A DNA stretch of 64,000 bases from Rhodosalinus halophilus (lineage in GTDB: Bacteria > Pseudomonadota > Alphaproteobacteria > Rhodobacterales > Rhodobacteraceae), in assembly GCF_003298775.1 (NCBI RefSeq), contig NZ_QNTQ01000024.1:1-64000 (forward strand). Direction: 5' to 3'. Each line of letters opens with the position of its first letter. Positions within the stretch are counted from its first letter, which is position 1. Below are positions 36,361-44,864 of the stretch, piece by piece. A model generated the notes under the pieces. The model did no database searches. It was given only the letters and a program-made list of their open reading frames with translations, and was not told where the DNA came from. A program made the translations under genes and the position numbers.

Positions 36361-37245
36361 ACCTTCGGCCGAGAGCAGGCGCACGCCCTCCATCTCGGCG
36401 ATCGCGGCGACGTCGGCCTCGTAGGCGTCCGTCATCGCCGTCACGGTTTCCTCGGTCCAGCCGGGGATGTCGAGCTCTTCCTCAACCATCTCGTCGAGCG
36501 CGAACTTGTCGAGAAAGGCCGCCATGACCCGCATCTTGAGCGGCTCGGTCAGTTCGGGATGCTTGGCCAGATAGGCCCGGAAGCGTTGCATGCCCTCCGC
36601 CGACATGATCTCGCCCAGAAGGTCGAAGGCCCCCGCGATCTTCGTGCCCTGCTCCAGCCCCGCCATTTCGCGCAGGATGGTGCCCCACAGGATCGGGCTG
36701 TCCTCGTAGCACCACAGCGTGATCGGCACGTCCGGCACGCCGTCGCGCAGCCGGGCCACGAGGTTCGACCAGCGCATCTCGGAGGGCGGAAGCCCCTGCA
36801 TCATCTCCTCGAGCGTGGCGCCCTTGAGGCTCGAGAGCACCGCCGGCAGGAAAGTGGCCGGATTGCGCACCGCGAGATAGAGTTCCAGCCCGTCGTCTGG
36901 GAAGAGCCGCCGCATGTTGGCCAGCCGCTCCTCCGCCTGCGGAAAGAGCACGCCGCCCGCGAAGGCCTGCTGCGGCGCCGCGAAGAAGCGCTCGTTGGAC
37001 AGGATCAGGCGCTCGACCTCCTCGGGCGCGCGGTCGAGCATCGTGTCGAGCAGCACTTCGCGCGCATCGGGCGCCGGATCGGCCCGGCGCATGGACACCA
37101 GCGTGTCGCGCAGCAATTGCCGGTAGCGCGAGGGCCCCGGAACCGCCACGCCGCGCGGCGCCAGATGGTCGATGTTGCGCAGTAGCGTCTTGATGAGCCG
37201 GTCCTCGTCGGTTGCGAGCGACCCGGCGTGGAGGACGATCCGCAT
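36358..37245 (-). CDS. Hypothetical protein, possible degenerate sulfotransferase-like
   Basis: A 295-residue protein without a clear family assignment. The start MRIVLHAGSLATDEDRLIKTL has the position and hydrophobic pattern of the P-loop that opens sulfotransferase-like proteins, but the expected GT/S residues are largely missing. Later segments include LYLAVRNPATFLPAV and ITLWCYEDSPILWGTIL, which also recall that fold. I have seen similar proteins annotated as hypothetical in Rhodobacterales. Its stop TAG is provided by the right end of the inverted-repeat element. Function cannot be assigned. Confidence 0.65.
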   Translation of the reverse strand: MRIVLHAGSLATDEDRLIKTLLRNIDHLAPRGVAVPGPSRYRQLLRDTLVSMRRADPAPDAREVLLDTMLDRAPEEVERLILSNERFFAAPQQAFAGGVLFPQAEERLANMRRLFPDDGLELYLAVRNPATFLPAVLSSLKGATLEEMMQGLPPSEMRWSNLVARLRDGVPDVPITLWCYEDSPILWGTILREMAGLEQGTKIAGAFDLLGEIMSAEGMQRFRAYLAKHPELTEPLKMRVMAAFLDKFALDEMVEEELDIPGWTEETVTAMTDAYEADVAAIAEMEGVRLLSAEG

Positions 37246-37340
37246 CCCTGCTGCCCTTGCCTGCCTTCGCGCCGAGTATAGACAGGTTGCCGCGGGCAGG
37301 AAAACCGGGAATGCCGCGCTGGTCCGCGGCGGCGCTCCTC

Positions 37341-37401
37341 GTTTCGTAAGACGAAACTGAAGGACGAAATCCGCCAAATTCGTAATTACGAAGATTTCGT
37401 C
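37341..37401. repeat. Palindromes upstream of the TetR gene
   Basis: A 17-nt inverted repeat GTTTCGT/ACGAAAC (37341-37357) is followed by 9-bp arms GACGAAATC/GATTTCGTC (37363-37401) that enclose a perfect 14-nt palindrome TTCGTAATTACGAA (37379-37392). The style matches the palindromes at 27374-27441. It lies in a divergent intergenic region, so a promoter or transcript-end role is possible. Confidence 0.8.
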
Positions 37402-37466
37402 GCCTGAAATCCCCGCTTGCAGGTCAGAACGTCTTGCTTAAAGGGGGCGGATCGGGAAAATAGTTT

Positions 37467-37480
37467 CGACCGGACAGTCG
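37467..37480. promoter_or_regulatory. Possible TetR operator
   Basis: An inverted repeat CGAC/GTCG with a 6-base spacer lies 26 bases before the TetR start and just downstream of a possible -35 TTGCTT (37434-37439). Autoregulatory TetR operators often sit like this. The arms are short, so this is tentative. Confidence 0.3.
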
Positions 37481-37505
37481 TTTTGATTGCTAGATCCCCA
37501 GCGTC

Positions 37506-38093
37506 ATGGTGCAGAGAAAGAAACCGGAAATCCGCGCCGCCATCATCGACGCCGCAGATGGTCTCTTTCGCAAGAACGGCTACGCCTTTACGACCATGTC
37601 GGCGATCGCGCGACAGGCGAATACCTCGCCTGCGAATATCTACGTCTATTTCGACTCGAAGCTGGACATCCTTCTCGCGGTCTATGAACCTTGGCTGAAG
37701 GCCAGGATCGAGATGCTGGCCGAACACGCACGACAGTTCACGGAAGCGGAGACCCGGCTGAAGGTCGTCCTGAAGGCTATCTGGCACGAGATTCCCTCTG
37801 ACGACAACTGCTTCGCCAACAATCTGGTGCAGGCGCTGGCCGTCGTTCGGTCGCAGGGCGCCCTTCCGCGCAATCTCCTGCGGTGGTGCGAGAGCCAGAT
37901 CACCGAGGTGATCTGCGAGGCGCTGCCCGAAGAGCGGCGCCATATCGCAGAGGACGGCCATCTCGCGCATCTGGTCTTCATGGCCTATGACGGATTCGCC
38001 GTGCATAACAATCTCTCCGGCCCCTCGGACCGCATCGACGATGTCGTGGAGCTTGCGACCGCGCTCATTCTTGGGCGCGATCGCGCCGCCTGA
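37506..38093 (+). CDS. TetR/AcrR family transcriptional regulator
   Basis: A 195-residue ligand-responsive repressor. The N-terminal helix-turn-helix (about residues 9-55) reads AAIIDAADGLFRKNGYAFTTMSAIA then ANTSPANIYVYFDSKLDIL, a standard TetR DNA-binding domain. The C-terminal ligand domain is generic. It is convergent with the FAD oxidoreductase gene and divergent from the hypothetical gene at 36358. Its target is not evident; it could act on itself or on the neighbouring catabolic operon's far end, but nothing shows this. Confidence 0.88.
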   Translation: MVQRKKPEIRAAIIDAADGLFRKNGYAFTTMSAIARQANTSPANIYVYFDSKLDILLAVYEPWLKARIEMLAEHARQFTEAETRLKVVLKAIWHEIPSDDNCFANNLVQALAVVRSQGALPRNLLRWCESQITEVICEALPEERRHIAEDGHLAHLVFMAYDGFAVHNNLSGPSDRIDDVVELATALILGRDRAA

Positions 38094-38247
38094 GCCGATT
38101 TCGTAGCCGCGTGCCGTCTCCCATCGCCGCGATCTCGCGCCCGAGTCCGGCGAATTGCGACCCATCCGATCGGTGCCTTTCGCTGCTCGTTGGGGCTGTG
38201 CGGCTTGGAGGGATTGCCGCGTCGAGTCGGCGTTGGCAGACGGCATT

Positions 38248-39627
38248 TCAGAGCGGCTGCCGCCCCGCGATCCGGCCCAGGCCCACCGCCGCGAGCAGGC
38301 CGTTGCCCGAAAGATACCCCGAGTCGCCCGAACCCGAGACGCCCACCGCCGCGCCGCCGGCGGCGAAGAGGCTGTGCATCGCCCGGCCATCCGCGCGCAC
38401 CGCGCGCGCCTCGGGCGTCACCGCCAGGCCGCCCTGGGTGTGAAACAGCGCGCCCGTGACCCGGACGCCGCAATAGGGCGGGGCGAGGGGCGGTGTCGCG
38501 CCGAAATGGCGGCCGAAGGTATCCGCCGCGCCGCTCGCGCGCGCCGCCTCCGCTTCGGCCATCGTGCGCGCCAGCGCCTCGGCCGGCAGATCGAACAGCT
38601 TCGCCAGCGCTTCGGGCGTCTCGGCCCGCCGCACCGCGCCCTGCGCCTCGGCCGCGCGGAAGTCGGCGAACTGTCGGGCCACGCCGGCGATTCGCGCGTC
38701 GAAGATCGTGAATGCCTGCCCGCCGGGCTGGGCCAGCACCGCGCGTGCCGCCTCTGAATACCCTTGCGCCTCGTTCCAGAAGCGGCGGCCCTCGGCGTTC
38801 ACCTGCACGCCGCCCTCGGTGATGACGGCCCAGGTGATCAGGATGCCGTGCGGGTGGGCCACATTGCCGTGCCCCTGGTAGGCGCCCAGCTGCGCCGTCT
38901 TCAGCCCGAGCGCCTCGGCCCAGCCCAGCGCCTCGCCGGTGTTGCCGGCATGCCCGAAATAGAGCGCCTCGGCGATCTGCGGCATGTGCCGGGCGACGCG
39001 GGCCTTGTCGCCGCCATAGCCGTTGCAGGCGAGGATCACGCGCCGCGCGCCGATCTCTTCCGCGGTCCCGTCCGGCAACCGTGCCGCCGCGCCCGCCACC
39101 TCGCCGGCCGCATCCGTGAAGAGCGTCTCGACGCGCCGGTCGCAGACGATCGGAATGTCGCGGGCCTCGCAGAGGCTGCGCAGCGCGTCGACGAGCGAGG
39201 CGCCGGCACGGTCGGGCAGCCCGTGCATCCGCCGGCGCGAGTGGCCCGGATAGTCGAAATCCTCGACCAGCGTGAGCGGCAGGCCGAGGCCGTCGGTGAG
39301 CCAGGCGACCGCCTCGGGGATCGCCTCCGTCAGCGCCCGGACGAGGGCCGGATCGGCCTCGCCGTGTGCCTTGCGCTGGATGTCCTCGGCGAAGCGGGCA
39401 GGGCTGTCCTCGATCCCGGCGGCGCGCTGCTGCGCGGTGCCTGCCGCCGGGATCAGCCCGGCCGAGAGCGCCGTGGAGCCCGCGGGCACCGCGTCGCGTT
39501 CGAGCACCAGCACCTCCTGGCTGGCCTCCTGCGCCGAGAGCGCCGCAACCATGCCCGCCGCGCCCGCGCCGATCACCAGCGTCTCGACGGAGACCGGAAA
39601 GCTCTGCGGCGCAGGGCGGGTGCTCAC
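38248..39627 (-). CDS. FAD-dependent oxidoreductase, fumarate reductase flavoprotein-like
   Basis: A 459-residue flavoprotein of the succinate dehydrogenase/fumarate reductase/3-ketosteroid dehydrogenase group. The FAD-binding GAGAAG is at residues 20-25, with LERDAVPAGSTALSAG after it, RRMHGLPDRAG near residue 140 and GVSGSGDSGYLSGNGLL at the end. Such enzymes oxidise or reduce a C-C double bond next to a carboxylate or carbonyl. It is the last gene of the six-gene unit and overlaps the lyase gene by 4 nt, so it probably acts on an intermediate of that pathway. Substrate unknown. Confidence 0.87.
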   Translation of the reverse strand: MSTRPAPQSFPVSVETLVIGAGAAGMVAALSAQEASQEVLVLERDAVPAGSTALSAGLIPAAGTAQQRAAGIEDSPARFAEDIQRKAHGEADPALVRALTEAIPEAVAWLTDGLGLPLTLVEDFDYPGHSRRRMHGLPDRAGASLVDALRSLCEARDIPIVCDRRVETLFTDAAGEVAGAAARLPDGTAEEIGARRVILACNGYGGDKARVARHMPQIAEALYFGHAGNTGEALGWAEALGLKTAQLGAYQGHGNVAHPHGILITWAVITEGGVQVNAEGRRFWNEAQGYSEAARAVLAQPGGQAFTIFDARIAGVARQFADFRAAEAQGAVRRAETPEALAKLFDLPAEALARTMAEAEAARASGAADTFGRHFGATPPLAPPYCGVRVTGALFHTQGGLAVTPEARAVRADGRAMHSLFAAGGAAVGVSGSGDSGYLSGNGLLAAVGLGRIAGRQPL

Positions 39628-40496
39628 TCCTCGCCTCCGTCGTAGGCGCGCCCGGCCTCGAGCATTTCTGGCGTGCCGATGCGGGCGTTGAGCTCCTTGA
39701 AGTCGAACATCCGCGCGGCGAAGGGCCGGTTGGAGCCGTGGGCGTGCAGGCTGGCGTAGTACTCCTCCGCCGTCTTCGCCAACGCCCGGACGATGCCGCC
39801 GGGAAAGATGACGAGCGCATAGCCCATCGCCTCGAGATCCTGCGCCGCGCTGACCGGGGTCACGCCGCCCTCGACCATGTTGGCCATCAGCGGGACGCGC
39901 CCCGCGAAGCGCGCGGCCACGGCACGCAGTTCCTCGCCCGAGCGCGGCGCCTCGACGAAGAGCGCGTCCGCACCTGCGCCAACATAGGCTTCGGCGCGCT
40001 CCAGCGCCGCCTCGAAGCCCTCCACCCCGATCGCATCCGTGCGCGCGATGATGAGCGTCTCGGCGCTCTCGCGCGCGTCGGCCATGGCGCGGATCTTGCC
40101 GGCCATCTCGGCCGCCGGGATCAGCCGCTTGTCCGAGAGATGCCCGCAGCGCTTCGGAAAGCTCTGGTCCTCGACCTGGAGCGCGCTGGCGCCGGCGCGC
40201 TCGTAGGCGCGCATGGTGCGCTGCGCGTTGAGCGCGTTGCCGAAGCCTGTGTCGGCATCGACGATGACGGGCAGCGCGGTCCGGTCGCGGATCAGCGCCA
40301 GCGTGTCGGCCATCTCGGACATCGTCGTGAGCCCGATGTCGGGCCGTCCGAGCCGGGTATAGGCGACCGCCGCGCCCGAGAGGTAGAGCGCCTCGAAGCC
40401 GGCCGCCGTGGCCAGGGCCGCGGTGAGCCCGTCGTAGACGCCCGGAGCGAGCAGCACGGGACGGCGGGCGAGGCGGGCGCGCAGGCTCTCCATCAC
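39624..40496 (-). CDS. Isocitrate lyase/PEP mutase family C-C lyase
   Basis: A 290-residue TIM-barrel enzyme related to 2-methylisocitrate lyase, 2,3-dimethylmalate lyase and oxaloacetate decarboxylase. VDADTGFGNALNAQRTM carries the metal-binding acids, and EDQSFPKRCGHL has the catalytic-loop cysteine of the lyase branch (K-R-C-G-H), which PEP mutases lack. This favours cleavage of a substituted malate or citramalate to pyruvate or another 2-oxo acid plus a short carboxylic acid. It overlaps its neighbours by 4 nt on both sides. The exact substrate is not predictable. Confidence 0.9.
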   Translation of the reverse strand: MMESLRARLARRPVLLAPGVYDGLTAALATAAGFEALYLSGAAVAYTRLGRPDIGLTTMSEMADTLALIRDRTALPVIVDADTGFGNALNAQRTMRAYERAGASALQVEDQSFPKRCGHLSDKRLIPAAEMAGKIRAMADARESAETLIIARTDAIGVEGFEAALERAEAYVGAGADALFVEAPRSGEELRAVAARFAGRVPLMANMVEGGVTPVSAAQDLEAMGYALVIFPGGIVRALAKTAEEYYASLHAHGSNRPFAARMFDFKELNARIGTPEMLEAGRAYDGGEE

Positions 40497-41113
40497 GCGA
40501 GCCCCGGTAGGCGGCGCGCGCTTTCGCAGCTTTCCTGCTCGGTGACCGAGGCCAGCGCGACCAGCGTGGCCTCGTGCACCTCCGGCTTGAAGGCGCCGCA
40601 GCCGTCGGCGAGCAGGATCGTGCGGTAGCCGCGCATGTGCGCGTCGCGCACCGTGCTGGCGACGCCGCCGTTGGTCACGATGCCGCCCACGATCAGCGTC
40701 TCGATGCCGAGCGCCTTCAGAATGTACTCGAGCCGCGTCTGATAGAATGCTGAATAGGCGACCTTTTCCACGGTGTAGTCGGGTGGCTGGAGGAGGTCTA
40801 CCGCGGCGTTACCCCAGCCGCCGGGCGCGAAGTCGCCGGTCGTCAGGAAGGGCCGCAGGGCCTTGAGATGCGGCGCGATCAGTGGCTCGGCACCGCCCGG
40901 CCGCGGCACCAGCGTGAACTGCGCCGAGACAAAGACGCCGCCCTTCGCGCGCACGGCGTCGATCACGGGCTTCACCCTTGCGGGCAACTCCGGCAGGCCC
41001 GGCCCGGTCTGCCCGGCGCGGCCGTAGGCGCCGTCCGGGTGCAGAAAGTCGTTCTGCAGGTCGATCGTGAGCACCGCGGTGCGCGTCGGGTCGAGGGGGC
41101 CGTCGTGGCTCAT
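40493..41113 (-). CDS. Isochorismatase-fold hydrolase without the catalytic cysteine
   Basis: A 206-residue Rossmann-like hydrolase of the isochorismatase/cysteine hydrolase superfamily, which includes maleamate amidase, N-carbamoylsarcosine amidase and nicotinamidase. Asp18 (in LTIDLQNDF) and Lys117 (in VEKVAYS) of the triad are present, but where amidases have T-N-x-C-V this protein reads TNGGV (147-151), so Gly replaces the nucleophilic cysteine. True isochorismatases also lack that cysteine. It may therefore hydrolyse a non-amide bond or be inactive as an amidase. It overlaps hyuA by 4 nt. Confidence 0.87.
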   Translation of the reverse strand: MSHDGPLDPTRTAVLTIDLQNDFLHPDGAYGRAGQTGPGLPELPARVKPVIDAVRAKGGVFVSAQFTLVPRPGGAEPLIAPHLKALRPFLTTGDFAPGGWGNAAVDLLQPPDYTVEKVAYSAFYQTRLEYILKALGIETLIVGGIVTNGGVASTVRDAHMRGYRTILLADGCGAFKPEVHEATLVALASVTEQESCESARRLPGLA

Positions 41114-43176
41114 GCCGCGGTCTCCTTGGCTGTCAGAAGGACGTTGCCGTGCGCGTCCACCTCGGCCAGAAGCCAGGGCTCGACGAAGATGGTCGCGTCG
41201 GGCTGTTCCAGCACTGCGGGGCCGTCGATGCGCGCGCCCACGGGCAGGGCGAGCCGGTCGAAGACCCGCGCCTCGTGCCAGGCGCCCTGCGCATAGACGG
41301 GACGGGCGCCCTTCGCGGCGGCCTCCATGTCCGCCTCGGGGCCGGGCGCGAGCGTGGCGAGGTCGAACTTGGGCCGCTTGCCGAGCACCGCGCTGCGCAG
41401 GTTGAGCACGCGCATCGGGCTGTTCAGCAGGCGGCCGTAGAGCCCGCGGTAGGTCTCTTCGAAGGCCGCCCGGATCGCGCCGGCCGAAAGCGGCTTCACC
41501 GTGCCGCCGTCCATCTCGACCGTGACCGGAACGGCGACGGTATGGGTCTGGCCCAGATAGGCCATGTCGAGCTCGAAGCGTGCCTCGCGCGCGGCGAAGC
41601 CCGTGTCGGCCGCGTCGAGAGTCGCGTTGCCCTGATCGAGGTGCTCCTGCATGCGCGCGCGCAGATCCTCGAAGTCGAGCGCGTCCAGCATCGTGCCCAG
41701 CGTCTGTACGAAATCCTGCCGCATGTCGGCGATCACGCAGCCCATCGCGGAGGTGACGCCGGGATAGCGCGGCACCAGCGCGCGGGCGAGGCCCACCTCG
41801 GCGATCATCGCGCCGGCGTGCAGCGCGCCGCCGCCGCCGAAGGGCATGAAGACGAAGCGTTCGGGGTCGAAGCCGCGCTCGATCGAGACCAGGCGGATGG
41901 CGCCCGCCATCGCGGAATTTGCAATCCGTACAATGGCTTCCGCGGCGTCCATCACGTCGAGCTTCAAGGGCTTGGCGACGTGGATTTCGATCGCGCGTTT
42001 CGCCGCCTCGAGATCCAGGGCGCCCAGCCCCTCGCCGAGCGGGCGCGCCGGGTCGATCCGGCCCAGGACGATGTTGGCGTCGGTCACCGTGGGCCGGTCG
42101 TTGCCGCGCCCGTAGGCCACGGGGCCGGGATCGGAGCCCGCGCTTTCGGGACCGATCTGCAACAGACCGCCGGCGTCCACGCTCGCGATGGAACCGCCGC
42201 CCGCGCCGATGGTCGCGATCTCGATCATGGGCGTGCGCACCACGAGGCCGAAGTCGATGGCCGTCTGCGGCGAGAGCACCGTCTCGCCCCCCGCGATCAG
42301 CGACACGTCGAAGCTGGTGCCGCCCATGTCGCCGGTGATGACGTTGGAAAAGCCCGCGCTCTCGGCGATGTAGCCGGCGGCGATCACGCCCGCGGCCGGG
42401 CCGGAGAGCGCCGTGCGCACCGGCAGGCGGCAGGCGGTCTCCACCGACATCACGCCGCCGTTCGACTGCACGATCAGGAACTCGCCGCCGAAGCCGTCGC
42501 CCTTCAGCGCCCCTTCCAGGCGGTCGAGGTAGCCAGCGACCTCGGGCTGCAGGTAGCCGTTGAGCGCGGTGGTCGAGAAACGCTCGAACTCGCGGATCTC
42601 GGGCAGAATCTCGGACGACGCCGCGACATGCGGGTTGGGCCAGATCTCGCGCAGGGCGGCCGCGGCGCGCGCCTCGTTTTCGGGGTTGGCGTAGGCGTTG
42701 ACGAAGAGCACGACGACCGACGCGCAGCCTTCCTCGAGAAGCGCGCGGCCGGCGGCGCGCACCGCGTCGAGGTCCACCGCCCGCTCCACCGTGCCGTCGG
42801 CCAGCACCCGCTCGGGCACCTCGAGGCGCAGGTCGCGCGGCACGACCGGCACGAAATCCCCGCGCAGGCCCCAGGTCCGCGGCCGGTCGCGGCGGCGCAT
42901 CTCGAGAACGTCGCGGAAGCCCGCGGTCGTGATCACGCCCGTCTTCGCGCCCTTGCGCTCCAGCAGCGCGTTGGTCCCCGCGGTGGTGCCGTGCACGACC
43001 GTCGCGATGTCGCCCAGGCTTTCGACCTCGTGCCGGAGACCTGCGAGAAAGCCGCCCGACTGGTCGGGGCGCGTCGTCGGCACCTTGGCGACGCCGGCCT
43101 TTCCGCTCTCCATGTCGAGCGAGAAGACGTCGGTGAAGGTGCCGCCCACGTCCACCCCGATGATCCGCCGGCTCAT
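41110..43176 (-). CDS. hyuA: Hydantoinase/oxoprolinase subunit A
   Basis: The ATP-binding subunit of an ATP-dependent hydrolase or carboxylase of the HyuA/5-oxoprolinase/acetone carboxylase family. It has the ribonuclease-H-like ATPase motifs GVDVGGTFTDVF at the start, GDMGGTSFDVSLIAGG mid-protein and IGAGGGSIASVDAGG. At 688 residues it is full length. Relatives open 5-membered lactam or hydantoin rings with ATP, or carboxylate ketones. It is coupled to hyuB by a 4-nt overlap, the normal pair. Confidence 0.93.
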   Translation of the reverse strand: MSRRIIGVDVGGTFTDVFSLDMESGKAGVAKVPTTRPDQSGGFLAGLRHEVESLGDIATVVHGTTAGTNALLERKGAKTGVITTAGFRDVLEMRRRDRPRTWGLRGDFVPVVPRDLRLEVPERVLADGTVERAVDLDAVRAAGRALLEEGCASVVVLFVNAYANPENEARAAAALREIWPNPHVAASSEILPEIREFERFSTTALNGYLQPEVAGYLDRLEGALKGDGFGGEFLIVQSNGGVMSVETACRLPVRTALSGPAAGVIAAGYIAESAGFSNVITGDMGGTSFDVSLIAGGETVLSPQTAIDFGLVVRTPMIEIATIGAGGGSIASVDAGGLLQIGPESAGSDPGPVAYGRGNDRPTVTDANIVLGRIDPARPLGEGLGALDLEAAKRAIEIHVAKPLKLDVMDAAEAIVRIANSAMAGAIRLVSIERGFDPERFVFMPFGGGGALHAGAMIAEVGLARALVPRYPGVTSAMGCVIADMRQDFVQTLGTMLDALDFEDLRARMQEHLDQGNATLDAADTGFAAREARFELDMAYLGQTHTVAVPVTVEMDGGTVKPLSAGAIRAAFEETYRGLYGRLLNSPMRVLNLRSAVLGKRPKFDLATLAPGPEADMEAAAKGARPVYAQGAWHEARVFDRLALPVGARIDGPAVLEQPDATIFVEPWLLAEVDAHGNVLLTAKETAA

Positions 43177-44864
43177 GCTCGCGCCTCCCGCCAGGCGGCG
43201 CCGTAGGCGGCGTCGGCCTCGTCCGCGGCGATGTAGCCCTGCGCGACGTCGCGGGCCACGGCCTTGGCAGGGCGGTCCCCGGGCGGCCCGTAGCCGCCGC
43301 CACCGGGGGTCTCGAGCCGCACGCGCTCGCCCTGTTTCAGCTTGATCCCGACCATCTTGGACACCAGCGGCGGCGCTTCCCAGGCATCGCCCTGCTGGAA
43401 GGTGAAGCGGTTGCGGGCGGCATCCCCCCCGCCCGCAACCCCCTTCGGCGAGAACCGTCCCCGCTCGCCGAAGAAGAAGGCCTCGGCGCCCATCTCTTCG
43501 AGCACCTCGATCTCGTAGATCGCGCCGAGGCCGCCGCGGTGCGCGCCGGCGCCCGCGCTGTCCGGCCGCAGCGCCCATTGCCGGAAGGCGACCGGATAGG
43601 CGGATTCGAGGATCTCCACCGGCGGGATCGTGGCCATGCTGATCGGCGCGTTGCCGTGGTTGAGCCCGTCGCTGTCGCGCGTGGCCCCGTGCCCGCCGCC
43701 GTAGAAGCTGAACATCACCCAGCGGCCCCCGTCGCGCCGCTTGCCCGCGATGGAAAGCGCGTTGATCGTGCCGTAGGCGTTGGCGATCGCGCGCTCCGGC
43801 GCGGCCTCGGCCGCGGCCAAGAAGATCACGTCGATCATCCGCAGGATGGTTTCCGTGTAGCCGCCCGTGGGTGTCGGGAACTCCGCCGAGAGCAGGCAGT
43901 CCTCGGGGATCGCGATGTCGATGGGCCGCAGCACGCCCGCGTTGGCGGGCAGGCTCGGGAAGAGGTGCTTGATCGCCACGTAGACGCAGGCGATGGCCGT
44001 GGGCCGGGCGATGTTGATCGGCCCCGCCACGCCGCCCGCCGTGCCCGCGAAGTCGAGGCGCAGGCGCTCGCCCTCGATCTCGAGCGCCACGCGAATCGGC
44101 AGCGCCTCGGGCGCGATGCCGTCGTTGTCGAGGAAGTCCTCGGCCTCCCACCGCCCGTCGGGCAGCGCCGCCACCTCCTGCCGCAAGAGCGTCTCGGCCC
44201 GATCGCCGAGCGCCGCGAGCGCGGCCTGCACGGTCTCGGGGCCGTATTCGTCGAGCAGCGCGTCGAGCCGCTTCACGCCGAGGTCGAGCGCGCCGAGCTG
44301 CCCGTTCAGGTCGCCCTCCGCCGACATGGGCAGGCGCGTGTTGCGCATCAGGATGTCGAGCACGTCCGATTGCAACTCGCCCCCGCGCACGAGGCGCACG
44401 GGCGGGATGACGACCGCCTCCTGAAAGGCCTCCGTCGCGGCGGGGTTGTAGTTGCCCGGCACCGCGCCGCCCACGTCGTGCCAGTGGCCCACGGAGGCGA
44501 GCCAGCAGAAAAGCTCCCCCTCGCGGAAATAGGGCCGCACGAGCCGCATGTCGGAGAGATGCGTGCCGCCCATGTGCGCGTCGTTGAAGATCCAGACGTC
44601 GCCCGGCTGCGGGCCGCCCTGTTCCGCGGCCTTGTCGATCACCGCCTTCACGGCGAAGGCCATGACGCCCACGAAGATCGGCAGGCCGGTCTTGCCCTGC
44701 ACCAGCGTCTCGCCCGTCTCGGCGTGGTAGAGCCCGTGGGAGGCGTCGTGCGCCTCGGCGATGATCGGGTTGAAGGCGGCGCGGAAGAGCGTCGCGTCCA
44801 TCTCGTCGGCGATCTGCTCCATGCGGCCGGCGAGCACCGCGAGGGTGATGGGATCAAGGCTCAT
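43173..44864 (-). CDS. hyuB: Hydantoinase/oxoprolinase subunit B
   Basis: Partner subunit of HyuA. It begins ITLAVLAGRMEQIADEMDATLFRAAFNPI, has NDAHMGGTHLSDMRLVRPYF and GHGATRDSDGLNHGN, and ends with ETPGGGGYGPPGDR, all HyuB hallmarks including the conserved metal-binding histidines. At 563 residues it has normal length. It lies between the tautomerase-SnoaL gene and hyuA, overlapping both by 4 nt. Substrate range in this family covers hydantoins, oxoproline, cyclic lactams and ketones; which applies here is unknown. Confidence 0.93.
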   Translation of the reverse strand: MSLDPITLAVLAGRMEQIADEMDATLFRAAFNPIIAEAHDASHGLYHAETGETLVQGKTGLPIFVGVMAFAVKAVIDKAAEQGGPQPGDVWIFNDAHMGGTHLSDMRLVRPYFREGELFCWLASVGHWHDVGGAVPGNYNPAATEAFQEAVVIPPVRLVRGGELQSDVLDILMRNTRLPMSAEGDLNGQLGALDLGVKRLDALLDEYGPETVQAALAALGDRAETLLRQEVAALPDGRWEAEDFLDNDGIAPEALPIRVALEIEGERLRLDFAGTAGGVAGPINIARPTAIACVYVAIKHLFPSLPANAGVLRPIDIAIPEDCLLSAEFPTPTGGYTETILRMIDVIFLAAAEAAPERAIANAYGTINALSIAGKRRDGGRWVMFSFYGGGHGATRDSDGLNHGNAPISMATIPPVEILESAYPVAFRQWALRPDSAGAGAHRGGLGAIYEIEVLEEMGAEAFFFGERGRFSPKGVAGGGDAARNRFTFQQGDAWEAPPLVSKMVGIKLKQGERVRLETPGGGGYGPPGDRPAKAVARDVAQGYIAADEADAAYGAAWREARA

